64,000 nucleotides of DNA from Paenibacillus shirakamiensis (GCF_017874255.1 NZ_JAGGLD010000001.1:1-64000); one strand, 5' to 3'; shown: positions 18,297 to 29,391, numbered from the stretch's first letter. A program made the numbers and translations. The notes: a model not told the origin generated them from the letters alone.

Positions 18297-19151
18297 ATGG
18301 GTGTTGCACTAGACGTTTTGCCAAAAGAGAAGTTGAAAATTGCCTTAGCGCAGTGTTCCTCCAAGGATGGAGACATTGAAGAGAATGTGAGCAGAGCTTA
18401 TGAACTAATTGAAGAAGCTGGAAAAAATAACGTGGATATCATCATGTTTCCAGAAAAGTATCTAACCGGTTATGTACCCGAAATCGTAGCATCGAATGTA
18501 ACTGAATATACGCTTGAAATTCATGATGTGAGAATTGAAAAGTTGCGTCACGTATGTGAAAAGTATGGAATTTGGTCAATCATTGGAAGCCCGGTAAGAA
18601 GAGAGGGAGAAGTTTTCATATCCTCGATTATTATTGATTCAAATGGAAAAGAAGTCGGCGTCTATGATAAATCTTATTTATTTCAGACGGAAAAGCAATT
18701 ATTTTCTACGAATCATGAGCAGATCATCATTACATTAAAGGGTTGGAATATCGGACTGGCCATCTGCTATGATGCTGGTTTCCCTGAACATGCTCGTCTT
18801 TTAGCGCAGAGTGGATGTCATTTGTATATGGGTAGCTCTCTGTTTAGCAAGGGGATGGGATATAAAGAGTCACGTATATGGTTTCCTGCTCGGGCATTAG
18901 ATAATACAATATTCACGGCGATGTGTAATCACGCTGGCAAAACAGGAGTGTGGGATGCCTGTGGACATAGCGGTGTATGGAGCCCTTTAGGTGATCCTAT
19001 TACGGGTGCTTCTGAAGGCGAAATAGAATTGTTAATAGCTGAATTAGATCCTACTCTTCTTAAGCAAGCGAGAGATGGTGAAAACATGCTTGCGGATTCG
19101 CTCAACATAAATAAAGAGCAGCATTGTATCAAGACTATTCTCGGTAACTGA
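18297..19151 (+). CDS. Nitrilase-superfamily amidase (carbon-nitrogen hydrolase), NRPS cluster gene 9
   Basis: 284 aa with the complete nitrilase-fold triad: Glu53 in FPEKYLTGY, Lys125 in YDKSYLF and Cys157 in AICYDAGFPE. The family hydrolyses or transfers amide and carbamoyl groups through a Cys thioester. I chose ATG 18297 because AAGGAAAG lies about ten bases upstream; TTG 18264 also opens the frame but has no ribosome binding site. It follows the last NRPS and ends one base before the next gene. Possible jobs are trimming an N-acyl or amide group from a precursor peptide, or making an amide donor; nothing in the sequence decides this. Confidence 0.85.
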   Translation: MGVALDVLPKEKLKIALAQCSSKDGDIEENVSRAYELIEEAGKNNVDIIMFPEKYLTGYVPEIVASNVTEYTLEIHDVRIEKLRHVCEKYGIWSIIGSPVRREGEVFISSIIIDSNGKEVGVYDKSYLFQTEKQLFSTNHEQIIITLKGWNIGLAICYDAGFPEHARLLAQSGCHLYMGSSLFSKGMGYKESRIWFPARALDNTIFTAMCNHAGKTGVWDACGHSGVWSPLGDPITGASEGEIELLIAELDPTLLKQARDGENMLADSLNINKEQHCIKTILGN

Positions 19152-19152
19152 A

Positions 19153-19908
19153 ATGCACATAAATGAAGCGGAAAAATGGATCAGAAGATTCCGGGATCAT
19201 TCCGAGTCTACCGTGAGATTAGTGGTTCTACCCCATGCGGGTGGCAATGCAAATTTTTATAGAGATTTAGTACATTATTTGAGCTCAGAAATTGAATGTA
19301 TCATCATTCAATATCCCGGGAGACAAGAAAGACTTCTCGAAGATATGGTTAATACTATTGATGATTATGCCGATAGGGTGACACAAGTTTTAAGTGTAAT
19401 GGATGGAGATAAACCAACCGTTTTGTTCGGGCACAGTATGGGAGCTTTAATCGCATATAATATGTTAAATAGACATGGACATAAGCTAACCTCCATCCTT
19501 AGCCTAATCGTGTCCTGCCATACTCCCTCAACTAAAAAAGCTAGTAGGGAATTTAATATGGATGAGGATAATTCGATTATTGAGTATTTAAAATCTATCG
19601 GCGGTCTAGATGATATTATTTTTGAGAATAAAATGATGTTAGATTTGATTATTCCTGCGGTTCGAAATGATCTCTACGCAGTAAGAAATTTCAGCTTAAC
19701 CAAAGCATATAAAGTTGCGGTTCCCATATACGGTATTCAAGCGAGCGAAGACTATGGGGTTAAGCGTAGTGATATGCAAAAATGGTCTTTATTAACGGAA
19801 AAGGAATTTGAACTCGTTGAATTTCCTGGTAATCACTTTTATATGTTAGATCAATGGGGAAAATTAGCTGATTATTTGCAACGTATATGTAATTCAATGG
19901 AACACTGA
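19153..19908 (+). CDS. Type II thioesterase (editing), NRPS cluster gene 10
   Basis: 251 aa. Unlike the other two thioesterase-fold domains of the cluster it keeps the usual FGHSMGA elbow with Ser95, the LPHAGGNANFY oxyanion region, the QYPGRQER signature and the C-terminal His in GNHFYML. It therefore fits the standard proofreading thioesterase that clears mis-acylated carrier domains. It is the last gene of the operon and is followed by a terminator. Confidence 0.9.
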   Translation: MHINEAEKWIRRFRDHSESTVRLVVLPHAGGNANFYRDLVHYLSSEIECIIIQYPGRQERLLEDMVNTIDDYADRVTQVLSVMDGDKPTVLFGHSMGALIAYNMLNRHGHKLTSILSLIVSCHTPSTKKASREFNMDEDNSIIEYLKSIGGLDDIIFENKMMLDLIIPAVRNDLYAVRNFSLTKAYKVAVPIYGIQASEDYGVKRSDMQKWSLLTEKEFELVEFPGNHFYMLDQWGKLADYLQRICNSMEH

Positions 19909-19942
19909 AGAACGATTTTTCGTGCTGTTTACACGTGAAAAG

Positions 19943-19979
19943 GGTTTGTGAACTAGGTATAGTTCATGAACTTTTTTTG
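19943..19979 (+). terminator. Terminator of the NRPS operon
   Basis: GTTTGTGAAC and GTTCATGAAC can pair (with two G-U pairs) around a short loop, followed by seven T. It marks the right edge of the biosynthetic operon. Confidence 0.8.
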
Positions 19980-20016
19980 TCCCCTTAGATTCAAGCATCA
20001 TGACATGGCTTATTTT

Positions 20017-20046
20017 GTATATTTCGACAATCCCAAGGTCACACTA
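20017..20046 (+). promoter_or_regulatory. Probable sigma-G-type promoter of bofC
   Basis: GTATA at 20017-20021, an 18-base spacer and CACACTA at 20040-20046 agree with the forespore sigma-G consensus (GYATR, then CATNNTA) apart from one base. BofC of B. subtilis is made in the forespore, so position and type fit. The match is by eye. Confidence 0.5.
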
Positions 20047-20077
20047 AGCTAAAAATGTAGTAAAAGGGGATTGTCAC

Positions 20078-20764
20078 GTGAACATTTTCAATATAAAGAA
20101 ACAGTTCAAGAGACGATGGAGAAGGTGGAAGCGAGCCGCTTGGACTATAACAGCATGTAGCATCGTGGCCTTTATGGCATGGCTGGGCATGCCTTTATCG
20201 GAACAATTACAGGAGACCATGACCCAAGCGGCGAAGCCTCTAACCCAAGAAACCTTGCTTAAATTAAAAAATGTATCGCGATCTCCTGATTTGTTAATGG
20301 AAGAATTACAGGCCTCTCATTCCAAAAAGATGTCTGTTCATTTGATTAAAGTATATAAATGTGGAGAAGAAACACAGAGTCTAGGTAGGTTGAAGGGGTC
20401 AGAGATTATAGATCGGCTTAAGCAACATCCAACATGGCAAGGAAGAATAGATCAGCAAGGTGAAGTCTGGTTGGAGTCTCCGGTGAACGATCTTTCCGAA
20501 GCATGTAAACGTAGAGGTTATATGGGATTAGATGCCGAAGGGAATTTGAGTTTGTTTGATGGTCCACCTCAAGATAGGAATGTAATCCACACTTTTTTTC
20601 AGATGGATATGGAACGAATTGAAAGCTCTTTGCCTGAGAAGGTTGTTAATCAGCTGAAGCAAGGCATCCGTATCCAAGATGTAGAGGAATATAACAGTGT
20701 CATCTCTACGTTCAGTGATTATGCGAAAGAACAGACACAGAAGGTGATGCAGCAGCATCGTTAG
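20078..20764 (+). CDS. bofC: BofC, forespore intercompartmental signalling protein
   Basis: 228 aa with an N-terminal membrane segment (WTITACSIVAFMAWLG). The middle contains YKCGEETQSLG and CKRRGYMGLD followed by NLSLFDGPP, and the tail has VIHTFFQMD with GIRIQDVEEYN, all recognisable from BofC. In B. subtilis BofC is exported from the forespore and inhibits the SpoIVB protease, delaying pro-sigma-K processing. The start is GTG 20078 behind AAGGGGA. Its place just before the ruv genes is the same as in Bacillus, and it marks the return from the accessory cluster to the conserved backbone. Confidence 0.85.
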   Translation: MNIFNIKKQFKRRWRRWKRAAWTITACSIVAFMAWLGMPLSEQLQETMTQAAKPLTQETLLKLKNVSRSPDLLMEELQASHSKKMSVHLIKVYKCGEETQSLGRLKGSEIIDRLKQHPTWQGRIDQQGEVWLESPVNDLSEACKRRGYMGLDAEGNLSLFDGPPQDRNVIHTFFQMDMERIESSLPEKVVNQLKQGIRIQDVEEYNSVISTFSDYAKEQTQKVMQQHR

Positions 20765-20849
20765 CCTTGAAGAAGAGCTCAAGATTTCAAAGTCCTCTAA
20801 ATTAGAGGAACTGATCCCTATCTCATTAACAGAATCAGTTCCAGATTAG

Positions 20850-20875
20850 GAAGCGTATTCTACGCTTCTTTTTTT
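20850..20875 (+). terminator. Terminator after bofC
   Basis: GAAGCGTA-ttc-TACGCTTC followed by a T run. A second hairpin (GGAACTGAT with ATCAGTTCC) lies just upstream at 20807-20842. Confidence 0.85.
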
Positions 20876-20979
20876 GTGTCTACATATAATGGCATAACTT
20901 TTTTCTGTGTACGGAGCTTTCTTTTGTTATAATAAGGTGAATACATATGTTCGCTTTATGAACTATAGGAGAGATCGAT

Positions 20980-21483
20980 TTGCGAATTTTAGGAATTGAC
21001 CCCGGGATCGCGATTGTCGGTTTTGGGTTTATTGATAAACAAGGAAGCAAAATTGTTCCTGTTCAATATGGATGTATTCAGACGGAGAAGAACACCCCTG
21101 AAGAAGAGCGACTCCTGCATGTCTATGAAGGAATTAATCAATTGATGGATAAATACCAGCCGGATGCTGTAGCCTTGGAGAAGCTCTTTTTCAACAGAAA
21201 TGTAACGACAGCAATGTCGGTAAGCCAAGCGCGAGGTGTGCTCGTACTTGCAGCTATTCAGCGAGGTCTTCCGATTGGGGAGTACACGCCTATGCAGGTG
21301 AAACAGGCGGTTGTGGGATATGGTAAGGCGGAGAAGAAACAGGTACAGGAAATGACAAAGATTTTTCTGAAATTGCAGCAAGTTCCAAAACCTGATGATG
21401 TGGCTGATGCGCTGGCCATTGCTATTTGTCACGCACATTCTTATACGCTTAATTCTAAAATAAATGAGGTACTGCGCTCATGA
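20980..21483 (+). CDS. ruvC: RuvC, Holliday junction endonuclease
   Basis: 167 aa. Acidic active-site residues are visible in GIDPGIAIVGFG, ALEKLFF and DDVADALAIA. RuvC cuts Holliday junctions held by the RuvAB motor. The start is TTG 20980 behind ATAGGAGAG. TATAAT at 20928-20933 may be its -10, though the -35 is poor. Its stop overlaps the ruvA start (ATGA). B. subtilis lacks ruvC and uses RecU instead, so this gene separates the organism from Bacillus. Confidence 0.95.
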   Translation: MRILGIDPGIAIVGFGFIDKQGSKIVPVQYGCIQTEKNTPEEERLLHVYEGINQLMDKYQPDAVALEKLFFNRNVTTAMSVSQARGVLVLAAIQRGLPIGEYTPMQVKQAVVGYGKAEKKQVQEMTKIFLKLQQVPKPDDVADALAIAICHAHSYTLNSKINEVLRS

Positions 21484-22094
21484 TCGATTATTTACATGGA
21501 CAGGTCGTTCATTATGAATCGGACTATATTGTCATGGATGTACAGCATATCGGCTATCGCGTATTTTGTCCTAATCCATTTGTATTTGCTAAAAGCGAGA
21601 ATAGCGTCACGGTCTATATCCATTATAACGTTCGAGAAGATGCAATTCTTTTATATGGATTTGCCACTAGGGAAGAGCAAAAGTTATTCCGCAAGCTTAT
21701 TGAAGTGACAGGAATCGGGCCTCGTGTAGCTTTGGGCATTCTTGCAGGGGGTACCCCTGATCAAGTAGTCGCAGCCATATACCAAGAGAACATTACTTTT
21801 TTGACAAAGTTACCGGGTATCGGGAAGAAGACGGCACAGCGGATTATTCTAGATCTGAAAGACAAATTGGATGGCATTGCAGTTATGCCTGTCCTTGTTC
21901 CTGTAGAAGGGGAACATGATTTATTCAATCCGATCTTTTCTGGTTGGAAGGAAGCTAGAGAAGGGCTTAAAGCGCTTGGCTATACGGATGGTGAGCTAGA
22001 TAAAGTATGGCATAGTCTGAAAGATGGTATAGCTCCAGAAGAATCTGTAGACTCGGTAATGAAAAAGGCACTGAGAATGCTATATGCGGGCTAA
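21480..22094 (+). CDS. ruvA: RuvA, Holliday junction DNA-binding subunit
   Basis: 204 aa. An OB-fold N-terminus is followed by two helix-hairpin-helix signatures (VTGIGPRVALGIL and LPGIGKKTAQRII), then the C-terminal domain that contacts RuvB. It overlaps ruvC by four bases. It tetramerises on the junction and recruits the RuvB rings for branch migration. Confidence 0.96.
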   Translation: MIDYLHGQVVHYESDYIVMDVQHIGYRVFCPNPFVFAKSENSVTVYIHYNVREDAILLYGFATREEQKLFRKLIEVTGIGPRVALGILAGGTPDQVVAAIYQENITFLTKLPGIGKKTAQRIILDLKDKLDGIAVMPVLVPVEGEHDLFNPIFSGWKEAREGLKALGYTDGELDKVWHSLKDGIAPEESVDSVMKKALRMLYAG

Positions 22095-22121
22095 AGGTGT
22101 TAGGTAGAGGGGGAAAAGTAG

Positions 22122-23129
22122 ATGGATGACCGAATTATATCGGCAAACTTAATGATGGAAGATCAGGCGGTAGAGCTTAGTCTTCGTCCCCGTTATTTAG
22201 CGGAATACATTGGTCAGGATCAAATCAAAGAAAATTTAACAATTTATATAGAAGCTGCGAAAATGCGAAAAGAAGCGTTGGATCATGTGCTTTTGTACGG
22301 ACCACCCGGACTCGGAAAAACTACGCTAGCTAATATAATAGCAAATGAGCTCGGTGTGAGTCTGCGTACCACGTCAGGTCCAGCCATTGAACGGCCTGGT
22401 GATTTAGCTGCGCTGCTTACGAATCTTCAAGAGGGCGACGTCCTTTTCATAGATGAGATTCATAGATTGCATCGGACCGTAGAAGAAGTATTGTATCCAG
22501 CGATGGAAGACTTCGCTTTAGACATAATGATCGGCAAAGGGCCTAGCGCAAGATCCGTTCGATTAGATCTGCCTCCCTTTACGTTAATAGGTGCAACTAC
22601 AAGAGCGGGTCTATTGTCTGCCCCATTGCGGGATCGTTTTGGCGTGGTAAGCCGACTTGAATTTTATTCCGTGGACCAGCTTAGTTACATCGTAAGCCGT
22701 GGTGCAGATATTCTAGGGATTGAGACCGTGGGCGATGCCGCTGATGAAATTGCACTGCGCTCTAGAGGGACACCTCGGATTGCGAACCGACTGCTCAAAC
22801 GTGTGCGCGATTATGCCCAGGTACGTGGTGATGGGATTATTACTTCAGCTATAGCCAAAGAGTCCTTGCAACTTCTCCAAGTAGACCCGATGGGTCTGGA
22901 TGTGATTGACCATAAAATGCTGCATGCGATGATTAACAACTTTCGTGGTGGGCCTGTTGGACTCGATACAATTGCCGCGACGATTGGAGAAGAAAGTCAG
23001 ACGATAGAAGACGTATACGAGCCTTATTTGATGCAAATTGGATTTCTGCAACGCACACCACGTGGACGAATCGTAGCCCCAGCGGCTTACACCCATTTAG
23101 GATTGCCTATTCCAAATACAAACGGATAA
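22122..23129 (+). CDS. ruvB: RuvB, branch-migration motor ATPase
   Basis: 335 aa AAA+ ATPase with Walker [10 protein letters not shown], Walker B FIDEIHR, sensor I GATTRAG and the C-terminal winged helix ([12 protein letters not shown]). A 27-base gap with AGAGGGGG separates it from ruvA. Confidence 0.97.
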   Translation: MDDRIISANLMMEDQAVELSLRPRYLAEYIGQDQIKENLTIYIEAAKMRKEALDHVLLYGPPGLGKTTLANIIANELGVSLRTTSGPAIERPGDLAALLTNLQEGDVLFIDEIHRLHRTVEEVLYPAMEDFALDIMIGKGPSARSVRLDLPPFTLIGATTRAGLLSAPLRDRFGVVSRLEFYSVDQLSYIVSRGADILGIETVGDAADEIALRSRGTPRIANRLLKRVRDYAQVRGDGIITSAIAKESLQLLQVDPMGLDVIDHKMLHAMINNFRGGPVGLDTIAATIGEESQTIEDVYEPYLMQIGFLQRTPRGRIVAPAAYTHLGLPIPNTNG

Positions 23130-23156
23130 AACTTATTTAACCGAGGAGGAGTTAGG

Positions 23157-25265
23157 ATGAAGAATAAGGGAAATGTCAGGAAGCTCGTGAGTTTTTCATG
23201 GAGGCAGGGAGTTATAGCGGGCATTCTTTTGCTAGGATCAACTCAGCTACCTGTGTACACGAGTGCGGCAAGCCAAGATACGGTACGGGTAGCCCTGTTT
23301 GTAGATGCCGGAAGTACGTTTAAGTCAACGACACCTGTAGTAACGCTTACGTCTAGTGTAACTGGAATGGCTGGCCCAAAAGGTGCCGCATCATGGGTCC
23401 CTTTAAATGCTGGAGAAAAAGTTCGGTTTAGTATAGATGGATACAAAGTAAAAGCTCTTCAGCAGGTAGACTGGAAAACTGCTTCAGCAGCAGCTAAGAA
23501 GTTGCAGTCTACTTCAGCGGATAAGCCTGTGATTTTTGCCTCCACAAATGCCGGCAGCACCGTATATGATGTCTATACAGGACCGTATCTCAGCGCTGCT
23601 GAGGCTCAGAAAGCGGCCACACGAGACGCACAGACTTTATCTGGTCTTCTATCTGGGGGTACGCCGGAAGCTAAGGGGGGGCAGTACTTATCTGCGGGAA
23701 CCTTCAAATCTCAATCCGAGGCAGAATCATTGCGACAAAGTATTATGACTGCTGGGGTAGATGCTGTAGTTGTGCTCACAGGTCCTTCGAACGCAGCTAG
23801 TTACCAGGTATGGGTAGGGGATACTACCACGGGAGATGAATTAGATCAAATAGAATCACAACTGATTCAGACAATGCCTACTATGAACTTATCCCCAGTA
23901 AATAATACGACATCCGGACTAATTGTACGAAGTGATGTTACGTTGAACTTAAATGCTCCAGTTCCAGTGAAACATTATGTAGTTACGGGAACTATGCCTA
24001 TGTGGGTACAAGGATCAGATCCTACCAAAGGATCGATTCAGCTAGACGAGCGTTCCGTAAGAAAATATAGAGGCGGATTTGAGATTAGCAAGCAAAATGG
24101 ACAACTTGCCTTGGTCAATGAATTACCTATGGATCAATACTTATATTCAGTTGTGGGTGGCGAAGTATATTCAAGTTGGCCTCAAGAGGCGCTGAAAGCT
24201 CAGGCCGTCGCCGCCAGAAGCTACGCTACATTTCAGGGAACAACTAAATTCAAAGTAGCAGGTCTAGTAGATACTACGTTAAGTCAAGCTTATAACGGCA
24301 TTGAGAAAGAAGCTGCAAGTATTATCCAAGCCGTTGATCAAACGTCAGGTGAAGTGATGAAGAGTGGCGGGAAGCTAGTCGAAGGTGTGTTTTCCTCCAA
24401 TAGTGGGGGGATGTCGGCTGATCCCATGGAAGTGTGGAAATCTCCCGATCCGACGTATAAAGCGGTGAAAAGCGAAGGGGATCAAGCTTCTCAAGCAGGG
24501 CTGAAAATGTGGTATCAAGTTCTTTTAGATAACGGGAAGACTGGATATGTTCGAGAAGATAATGCCAAAATAACGGGTAAAAATGGAGCGGGTCTATCTT
24601 ATATGACAGCTACAGCTACGGGTACAGCGGTCAGAATTCTTCCAGTTATTCAATCTGGGGAGACGCCTGTAGCTAAAATAAATCCGGGAGATCAAGTTGT
24701 TGTACTTAAGAAAGTGCCGCAATCGGGAGAGTATGCATGGATTAAAGGTCCTTATACTTCAGATCAACTGCTCTCCACTATTAAGGGGAGGACGGCAACA
24801 TCTATAACTTCGCCGATTGTGAATTTGGAAGTAACGAAAAGAGGACCGTCAGGACGAGCGCTTGAAGTGAAATCTAACGGCCAACTTTTAGATGTGAAAT
24901 ACCCCGATCTCTATCGCTCAGCGTTGAATGGATTACCGAGTACGTTGTTTGATATTACCCCTACTGGAAGGTATACTGTACTAGGCGCAGCGGATGCGAA
25001 AAGTTCGGCGTCCGCAGCAACAGGTGCATCTGTACTCTCTGCATCTGGAACAGGTAAACTTAGTGGAACCCCTATCGTGGTGCTGAATGGGGCAGGGGAA
25101 GCTAGGACTGTAGACCAGACGAACGGGTTTGTGTTCACCGGAAAAGGAAATGGTCATGGTCTGGGTATGTCCCAATGGGGTACTAAGGGTATGGCGGATC
25201 AAGGCAAAGACTATAAGACTATATTGCAATATTACTATCAGAATGTGACGATAACAAAGGACTGA
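23157..25265 (+). CDS. SpoIID/LytB-domain protein with SPOR-like repeats
   Basis: 702 aa, about twice the length of B. subtilis SpoIID. A signal peptide (about 1-38, ending near TSAASQ) is followed by a region with two SPOR-like segments ([19 protein letters not shown] and [19 protein letters not shown], about 125-225). The SpoIID core starts at about 300 and includes [14 protein letters not shown] and [10 protein letters not shown], and ends with [10 protein letters not shown]. SpoIID proteins are lytic transglycosylases acting on denuded peptidoglycan during engulfment; SPOR segments bind such glycans. AGGAGGAG precedes ATG. Its position between ruvB and queA suggests cotranscription. It could be a LytB-type amidase enhancer and not the engulfment enzyme itself. 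Confidence 0.85.
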   Translation: MKNKGNVRKLVSFSWRQGVIAGILLLGSTQLPVYTSAASQDTVRVALFVDAGSTFKSTTPVVTLTSSVTGMAGPKGAASWVPLNAGEKVRFSIDGYKVKALQQVDWKTASAAAKKLQSTSADKPVIFASTNAGSTVYDVYTGPYLSAAEAQKAATRDAQTLSGLLSGGTPEAKGGQYLSAGTFKSQSEAESLRQSIMTAGVDAVVVLTGPSNAASYQVWVGDTTTGDELDQIESQLIQTMPTMNLSPVNNTTSGLIVRSDVTLNLNAPVPVKHYVVTGTMPMWVQGSDPTKGSIQLDERSVRKYRGGFEISKQNGQLALVNELPMDQYLYSVVGGEVYSSWPQEALKAQAVAARSYATFQGTTKFKVAGLVDTTLSQAYNGIEKEAASIIQAVDQTSGEVMKSGGKLVEGVFSSNSGGMSADPMEVWKSPDPTYKAVKSEGDQASQAGLKMWYQVLLDNGKTGYVREDNAKITGKNGAGLSYMTATATGTAVRILPVIQSGETPVAKINPGDQVVVLKKVPQSGEYAWIKGPYTSDQLLSTIKGRTATSITSPIVNLEVTKRGPSGRALEVKSNGQLLDVKYPDLYRSALNGLPSTLFDITPTGRYTVLGAADAKSSASAATGASVLSASGTGKLSGTPIVVLNGAGEARTVDQTNGFVFTGKGNGHGLGMSQWGTKGMADQGKDYKTILQYYYQNVTITKD

Positions 25266-25273
25266 ATGATTGT

Positions 25274-26302
25274 ATGAACGTAGATATATATGATTTTGAA
25301 CTCCCTGAGGATTTAATTGCACAGACACCTTTGCTTGACCGTACGGCTTCAAGACTTCTAACACTGAACAAGCAGAACGGAAGCATACAGCATCACAATT
25401 TCAAGGATATTGTAGATTACCTGAACCCAGGGGATACTCTCGTGCTGAATGATACCCGAGTGATTCCTGCTAGATTATTTGGTGTAAAGGAAGACACGGG
25501 AGCCAAAGCAGAAGTGCTGCTCCTAAAAAATGTGGAACATGATACATGGGAAGCATTGGTCAAGCCAGCCAAACGTATCAAACAAGGTTCTGTTCTTGTA
25601 TTCGGTGAAGAGCTCAAGGCCATAATTACAGAAGAAGGGGACATGGGCGGACGAACTTTGAAGTTCGTATACACGGGCATTTTTAACGAAATCTTAGATC
25701 GTCTAGGTCAGATGCCTCTTCCTCCATATATTAAGGAGACCCTTGAAGATAAGGATCGCTATCAGACCGTATACGCGAAGAATGAAGGTTCAGCCGCAGC
25801 ACCTACAGCAGGACTTCATTTTACAGAAGAACTACTCGATACAATTCGAGCTAAAGGCATCCATGTGGCGTTTGTTACACTTCATGTAGGACTTGGGACT
25901 TTCCGACCGATGTCTGTCGATCGTATTGAGGATCATGTCATGCATGAGGAGTATTACACACTTCCCCAAGAGACCGCTGACATCATTAATGAAACCAAAT
26001 CTCGAGGTGGACGTATTATCGCCGTAGGGACAACTTCGGCTAGGACGCTGGAGACGGTTGCGCAGAAATGCGGTCAGGGTCCAATTGTAAAAAGTAGTGG
26101 TTGGACGCAAATTTTCATTTATCCAGGGTATAAGTTTGGCTTAGTGCAAGCATTAATTACTAATTTTCATCTTCCCAAATCTACATTAGTTATGTTGGTT
26201 AGTGCTTTAGCGGGAAGAGACGCTATTATGAAGGCATATTATGAAGCTATTGATCAGGAATATCGTTTCTTTAGCTTTGGCGATGCTATGTTTATCTATT
26301 AA
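25274..26302 (+). CDS. queA: QueA, S-adenosylmethionine:tRNA ribosyltransferase-isomerase
   Basis: 342 aa, typical length. It shows [14 protein letters not shown] at the start, [25 protein letters not shown] and [14 protein letters not shown]. It makes epoxyqueuosine on tRNA after Tgt has inserted the preQ1 base; the tgt gene follows directly. Confidence 0.96.
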   Translation: MNVDIYDFELPEDLIAQTPLLDRTASRLLTLNKQNGSIQHHNFKDIVDYLNPGDTLVLNDTRVIPARLFGVKEDTGAKAEVLLLKNVEHDTWEALVKPAKRIKQGSVLVFGEELKAIITEEGDMGGRTLKFVYTGIFNEILDRLGQMPLPPYIKETLEDKDRYQTVYAKNEGSAAAPTAGLHFTEELLDTIRAKGIHVAFVTLHVGLGTFRPMSVDRIEDHVMHEEYYTLPQETADIINETKSRGGRIIAVGTTSARTLETVAQKCGQGPIVKSSGWTQIFIYPGYKFGLVQALITNFHLPKSTLVMLVSALAGRDAIMKAYYEAIDQEYRFFSFGDAMFIY

Positions 26303-26306
26303 GTAA

Positions 26307-27461
<1,155 letters not shown>

Positions 27462-27490
27462 GAACATTAATAACTAGGAGGTTGAAACTT

Positions 27491-27814
27491 ATGTTCCATT
27501 ATGCAGCAGCAGCTTCAAGCGGTGGGGGCTTGTTTTCTGTGATTATCCCTTTTGTAATTATGTTTGCAGTATTCTACTTCTTGTTGATTCGTCCACAGAA
27601 GAAAAAACAGCAAACCCGTAATTCGATGTTGGGTAGCCTCAAAAAAGGCGATCGCATCGTAACGATTGGTGGACTTCACGGAACCATTCTTGAAATGAGT
27701 GACGATACTGTTGTTCTTCGTGTGAACGATGTGACTAAGCTTACGTTCGAACGTAGTGCGATCAGTCACAGCATTAATACCGCAGTAGACACTACTCCAG
27801 TTACGGAAGCGTAA
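27491..27814 (+). CDS. yajC: YajC, preprotein translocase accessory subunit
   Basis: 107 aa with one transmembrane segment (FSVIIPFVIMFAVFYFLLI) followed by RPQKKK, then the YajC domain (GSLKKGDRIVTIGGLHG). It works with SecDF at the SecYEG channel. TAGGAGG lies nine bases before ATG 27491, which I prefer to the upstream TTG 27482. Confidence 0.93.
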   Translation: MFHYAAAASSGGGLFSVIIPFVIMFAVFYFLLIRPQKKKQQTRNSMLGSLKKGDRIVTIGGLHGTILEMSDDTVVLRVNDVTKLTFERSAISHSINTAVDTTPVTEA

Positions 27815-27828
27815 ATTGCGATAACAAA

Positions 27829-27862
27829 AGGCCCTCAGGAGAAATTCCTGAGAGCCTTTTTT
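27829..27862. terminator. Terminator after yajC
   Basis: GGCCCTCAGGA and TCCTGAGAGCC pair around a short loop, with A before and six T after, so it may serve both yajC and the convergent gene to the right. Confidence 0.9.
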
Positions 27863-27897
27863 GAATTCTTTTTTCTTTTAGAACACATACTAGCTGC

Positions 27898-28725
27898 TTA
27901 TAAGGACGATCCAACTGCATGAGGCGCTCGAAGGCGGGGGGTTGACCGTTCCGCAAGCCGAATAGCGAGTGACGTGGCGACTACAGCAAGCACAAGTCCA
28001 CCAGACATATCTATTAACCAGTGAATACCCATATAGAATATAGCAAAAACAATAATCGTTGCACTAAGTACAGCGCATGCAGCCCAGCGTTTGTTACCAG
28101 ACCGAACGGCTAGAATAGCCATCGACACAGAGATCGAGGTATGAAGGCTTGGAAAACAGTTATCGATCCCCGATAAAGGCCGATATATGGTATCAAATCC
28201 TGGAAACACCTCATGCATATAGAAACTTACACCAGCCGGAGCATATGACCATACCTCATGAATGGGGAAAAATAAATAAAAAGGAATGGCAATCACATAA
28301 TTAATAATTACGGTATAGCATACAGCGTGTACATACGTCCTATTTTTATCGGCTGCATAGATTCCCATGGAAGCAATTAATAAGGCCTGCAATACTATAA
28401 TATAGAAAAAAGCAGTGATCTCAGTAATCGGACGCCAATGGAAAAACTGCTGAAAGTTTTTAACAAAATCTCCTTCAATCTGGTGGAACAAAGGAGTGAA
28501 GTCGGTAAGGTTAGTTAGATGAGCTTCCCATTTTAATTCGTAACTATTCATTAGAAGCACACCTACCATAACGAGAAATAAGATAAGGAAAGTTCTAGAG
28601 GTGATAAGTTCTCGTATAAAACTATAACCGGCCACAAAAGGGTTTTTGCCTGAGCCAAACCAGATGAATAAAAGCGTAACTCCTGCGGTGAACATTGAAA
28701 TGGTGGTCATCGAATGATACAGCAA
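27898..28725 (-). CDS. PAP2-superfamily membrane phosphatase
   Basis: About 275 aa with several membrane segments. The C-terminal half has the PAP2 active-site blocks NCFPSLHTS and YMGIHWLIDMSGG, giving PSxH and HxxxD. This arrangement resembles the inositol-phosphorylceramide-synthase-like (PAP2_3) branch, which acts on lipid phosphates outside the membrane. I chose TTG 28725 because AAGGAGG stands ten bases before it; an ATG 51 bases further upstream also opens the frame. The substrate is unknown. Confidence 0.85.
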   Translation of the reverse strand: MLYHSMTTISMFTAGVTLLFIWFGSGKNPFVAGYSFIRELITSRTFLILFLVMVGVLLMNSYELKWEAHLTNLTDFTPLFHQIEGDFVKNFQQFFHWRPITEITAFFYIIVLQALLIASMGIYAADKNRTYVHAVCYTVIINYVIAIPFYLFFPIHEVWSYAPAGVSFYMHEVFPGFDTIYRPLSGIDNCFPSLHTSISVSMAILAVRSGNKRWAACAVLSATIIVFAIFYMGIHWLIDMSGGLVLAVVATSLAIRLAERSTPRLRAPHAVGSSL

Positions 28726-28823
28726 ACTGGTGGTTCCTCCTTGTACGTGGAATCTGTGTTTACACCAGTTTAACATATATATTCGAGTCTAGATCATCCT
28801 AAATTGACCAGTACATAGGATCG

Positions 28824-29216
28824 TTAATTCCGATTGAGATTTACGCCCATCACACCGCCGACAGCCCCAATAAGCATAGCAGGAATCAAATACCCTAAGT
28901 CTCCTAAAGTAAGTGAAGAATCCAAGGCAAGAAAGCTGATGAGAAGCACAATTAGTCCGTAGATGAACCCAATTAATGCACCTTGATACCATCCTCTCCG
29001 CCCCGTACGCTTGCCTGCAACTATGCCTCCACATGCGATAGATACGGCATGAATCAGATACGTGTAGACGGTAAGATTGTCTTCTCGAAGTTCACTAATT
29101 CTCAAGCATATAGATAAGATTAAGGCTCCAATCATCATCCATAAGAAAGCATACCAGATTCCCGAGACGATAGGATGAGAGATGCGAAACGGGAGGATTT
29201 TTCGATTCGATTCCAT
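28824..29216 (-). CDS. yrzE: TIGR04086-family membrane protein (YrzE-like)
   Basis: 130 aa with four hydrophobic segments and the loop GGIVAGKRTGRRGWYQGALIG typical of this family of small Firmicute membrane proteins. AGGAGG precedes ATG. In B. subtilis yrzE lies in the same place between tgt/yajC and spoVB. Function not known. Confidence 0.8.
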   Translation of the reverse strand: MESNRKILPFRISHPIVSGIWYAFLWMMIGALILSICLRISELREDNLTVYTYLIHAVSIACGGIVAGKRTGRRGWYQGALIGFIYGLIVLLISFLALDSSLTLGDLGYLIPAMLIGAVGGVMGVNLNRN

Positions 29217-29391
29217 TTCTTGGCCTCCTAGACTCTTTCATTTGATAACCCATTCTATGGTCAAGTGGGAAGAGATAGTACAAGTATGTTTGGTTAATTT
29301 GTAAATTCGTCCTGTTTTTGAATTGTAATCTGTTGCATGTCCGAAAGAGGGTGGGGCAAAATACATCTACTTAGGAAAGGGGAATCAGATC

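Noticed and set aside
20989-21438. 149-codon minus-strand frame over ruvC
   Set aside because: Antisense to ruvC with no ribosome binding site and no family resemblance.
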